From Arthrobacter caoxuetaonis (lineage in GTDB: Bacteria; Actinomycetota; Actinomycetes; Actinomycetales; Micrococcaceae), in NCBI RefSeq assembly GCF_023921125.1, contig NZ_CP099466.1, positions 62,001 through 126,000 on the forward strand: 64,000 nucleotides of DNA. Direction: 5' to 3'. Of the stretch, positions 63,994 to 64,000 are shown piece after piece. Below the pieces are notes generated by a model that worked only from the letters and a program-made list of their open reading frames with translations, was not told where the DNA came from and ran no database searches. A program made the position numbers and the translations under genes. The first letter of the stretch is position 1; every line of letters begins with the position of its first letter.

Positions 63994-64000
63994 TATTTTG

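Overview
The window is about 65% G+C, densely packed, and reads as ordinary chromosome of a high-GC Gram-positive bacterium. The order tilS-hpt-ftsH-folE-folP-folB-folK-DUF3180-...-DUF2520-panC-lysS-lsr2-clpC is the classical actinobacterial housekeeping block. Together with Lsr2, DisA/RadA and the codon style, it points to Actinobacteria, and I would guess an Arthrobacter-like member of the Micrococcaceae (inference). I found no insertion sequence, prophage, integrase or CRISPR array. One tRNA gene (Lys, TTT) is present.

Layout. 1-7 kb: end of a sugar kinase, a HAD phosphatase, then a minus-strand membrane-lipid cluster (MprF-like aminoacyl-lipid synthase, membrane-anchored esterase, PAP2 phosphatase) divergent from a glycerophosphodiester phosphodiesterase. 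7-13.5 kb: glycerate kinase, nucleobase permease, a short-chain dehydrogenase/aldehyde dehydrogenase pair and phosphoglucomutase. 13.5-20 kb: a TrpXYZ-type ABC importer, a POT peptide transporter and an amidase. 20-26 kb: rhodanese-pheA-topoisomerase IB, a small acidic protein, a lipid kinase, serS and a HAD phosphatase preceded by a PHO-box-like sequence. 26-32 kb: a SatD-like regulator, ppa, a PBP4-type peptidase, a zincin, tilS and hpt. 32-46 kb: the ftsH/folate/pantothenate/lysS/lsr2/clpC block. 46-50 kb: a GNAT acetyltransferase, CsbD and the PEP-dependent dihydroxyacetone kinase dhaKLM. 50-54 kb: a DNA-repair group (mutY, disA, radA). 54-61 kb: a FUSC-type exporter and phosphate uptake (pstSCAB, facing pit and its DUF47 partner). 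61.5-64 kb: an unrecognised protein, tRNA-Lys, and a two-gene unit of a CDGSH iron-sulfur protein with a haem-oxygenase-like di-iron enzyme.

Regulation visible in the DNA. Seven genes have a TANNNT -10 hexamer exactly six bases before the start codon, the signature of leaderless mRNAs. Two 11-bp direct-repeat PHO boxes occur, before pstS and before the HAD phosphatase at 25182. A perfect TGTGA-N6-TCACA site sits in the promoter region of the ABC importer. Several terminators are long perfect inverted repeats with no U-tract.

The signal I find least explained is a 9-base core AAGTATGCT, within the 12-mer TAAGTATGCTTA in two of three cases. It lies 50-75 bases upstream of three unlinked genes: the acidic protein at 22271, CsbD at 46846 and the di-iron enzyme/CDGSH pair at 63909. 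It may mark an undescribed stress or redox regulon. No complete novel system is proven by this window.
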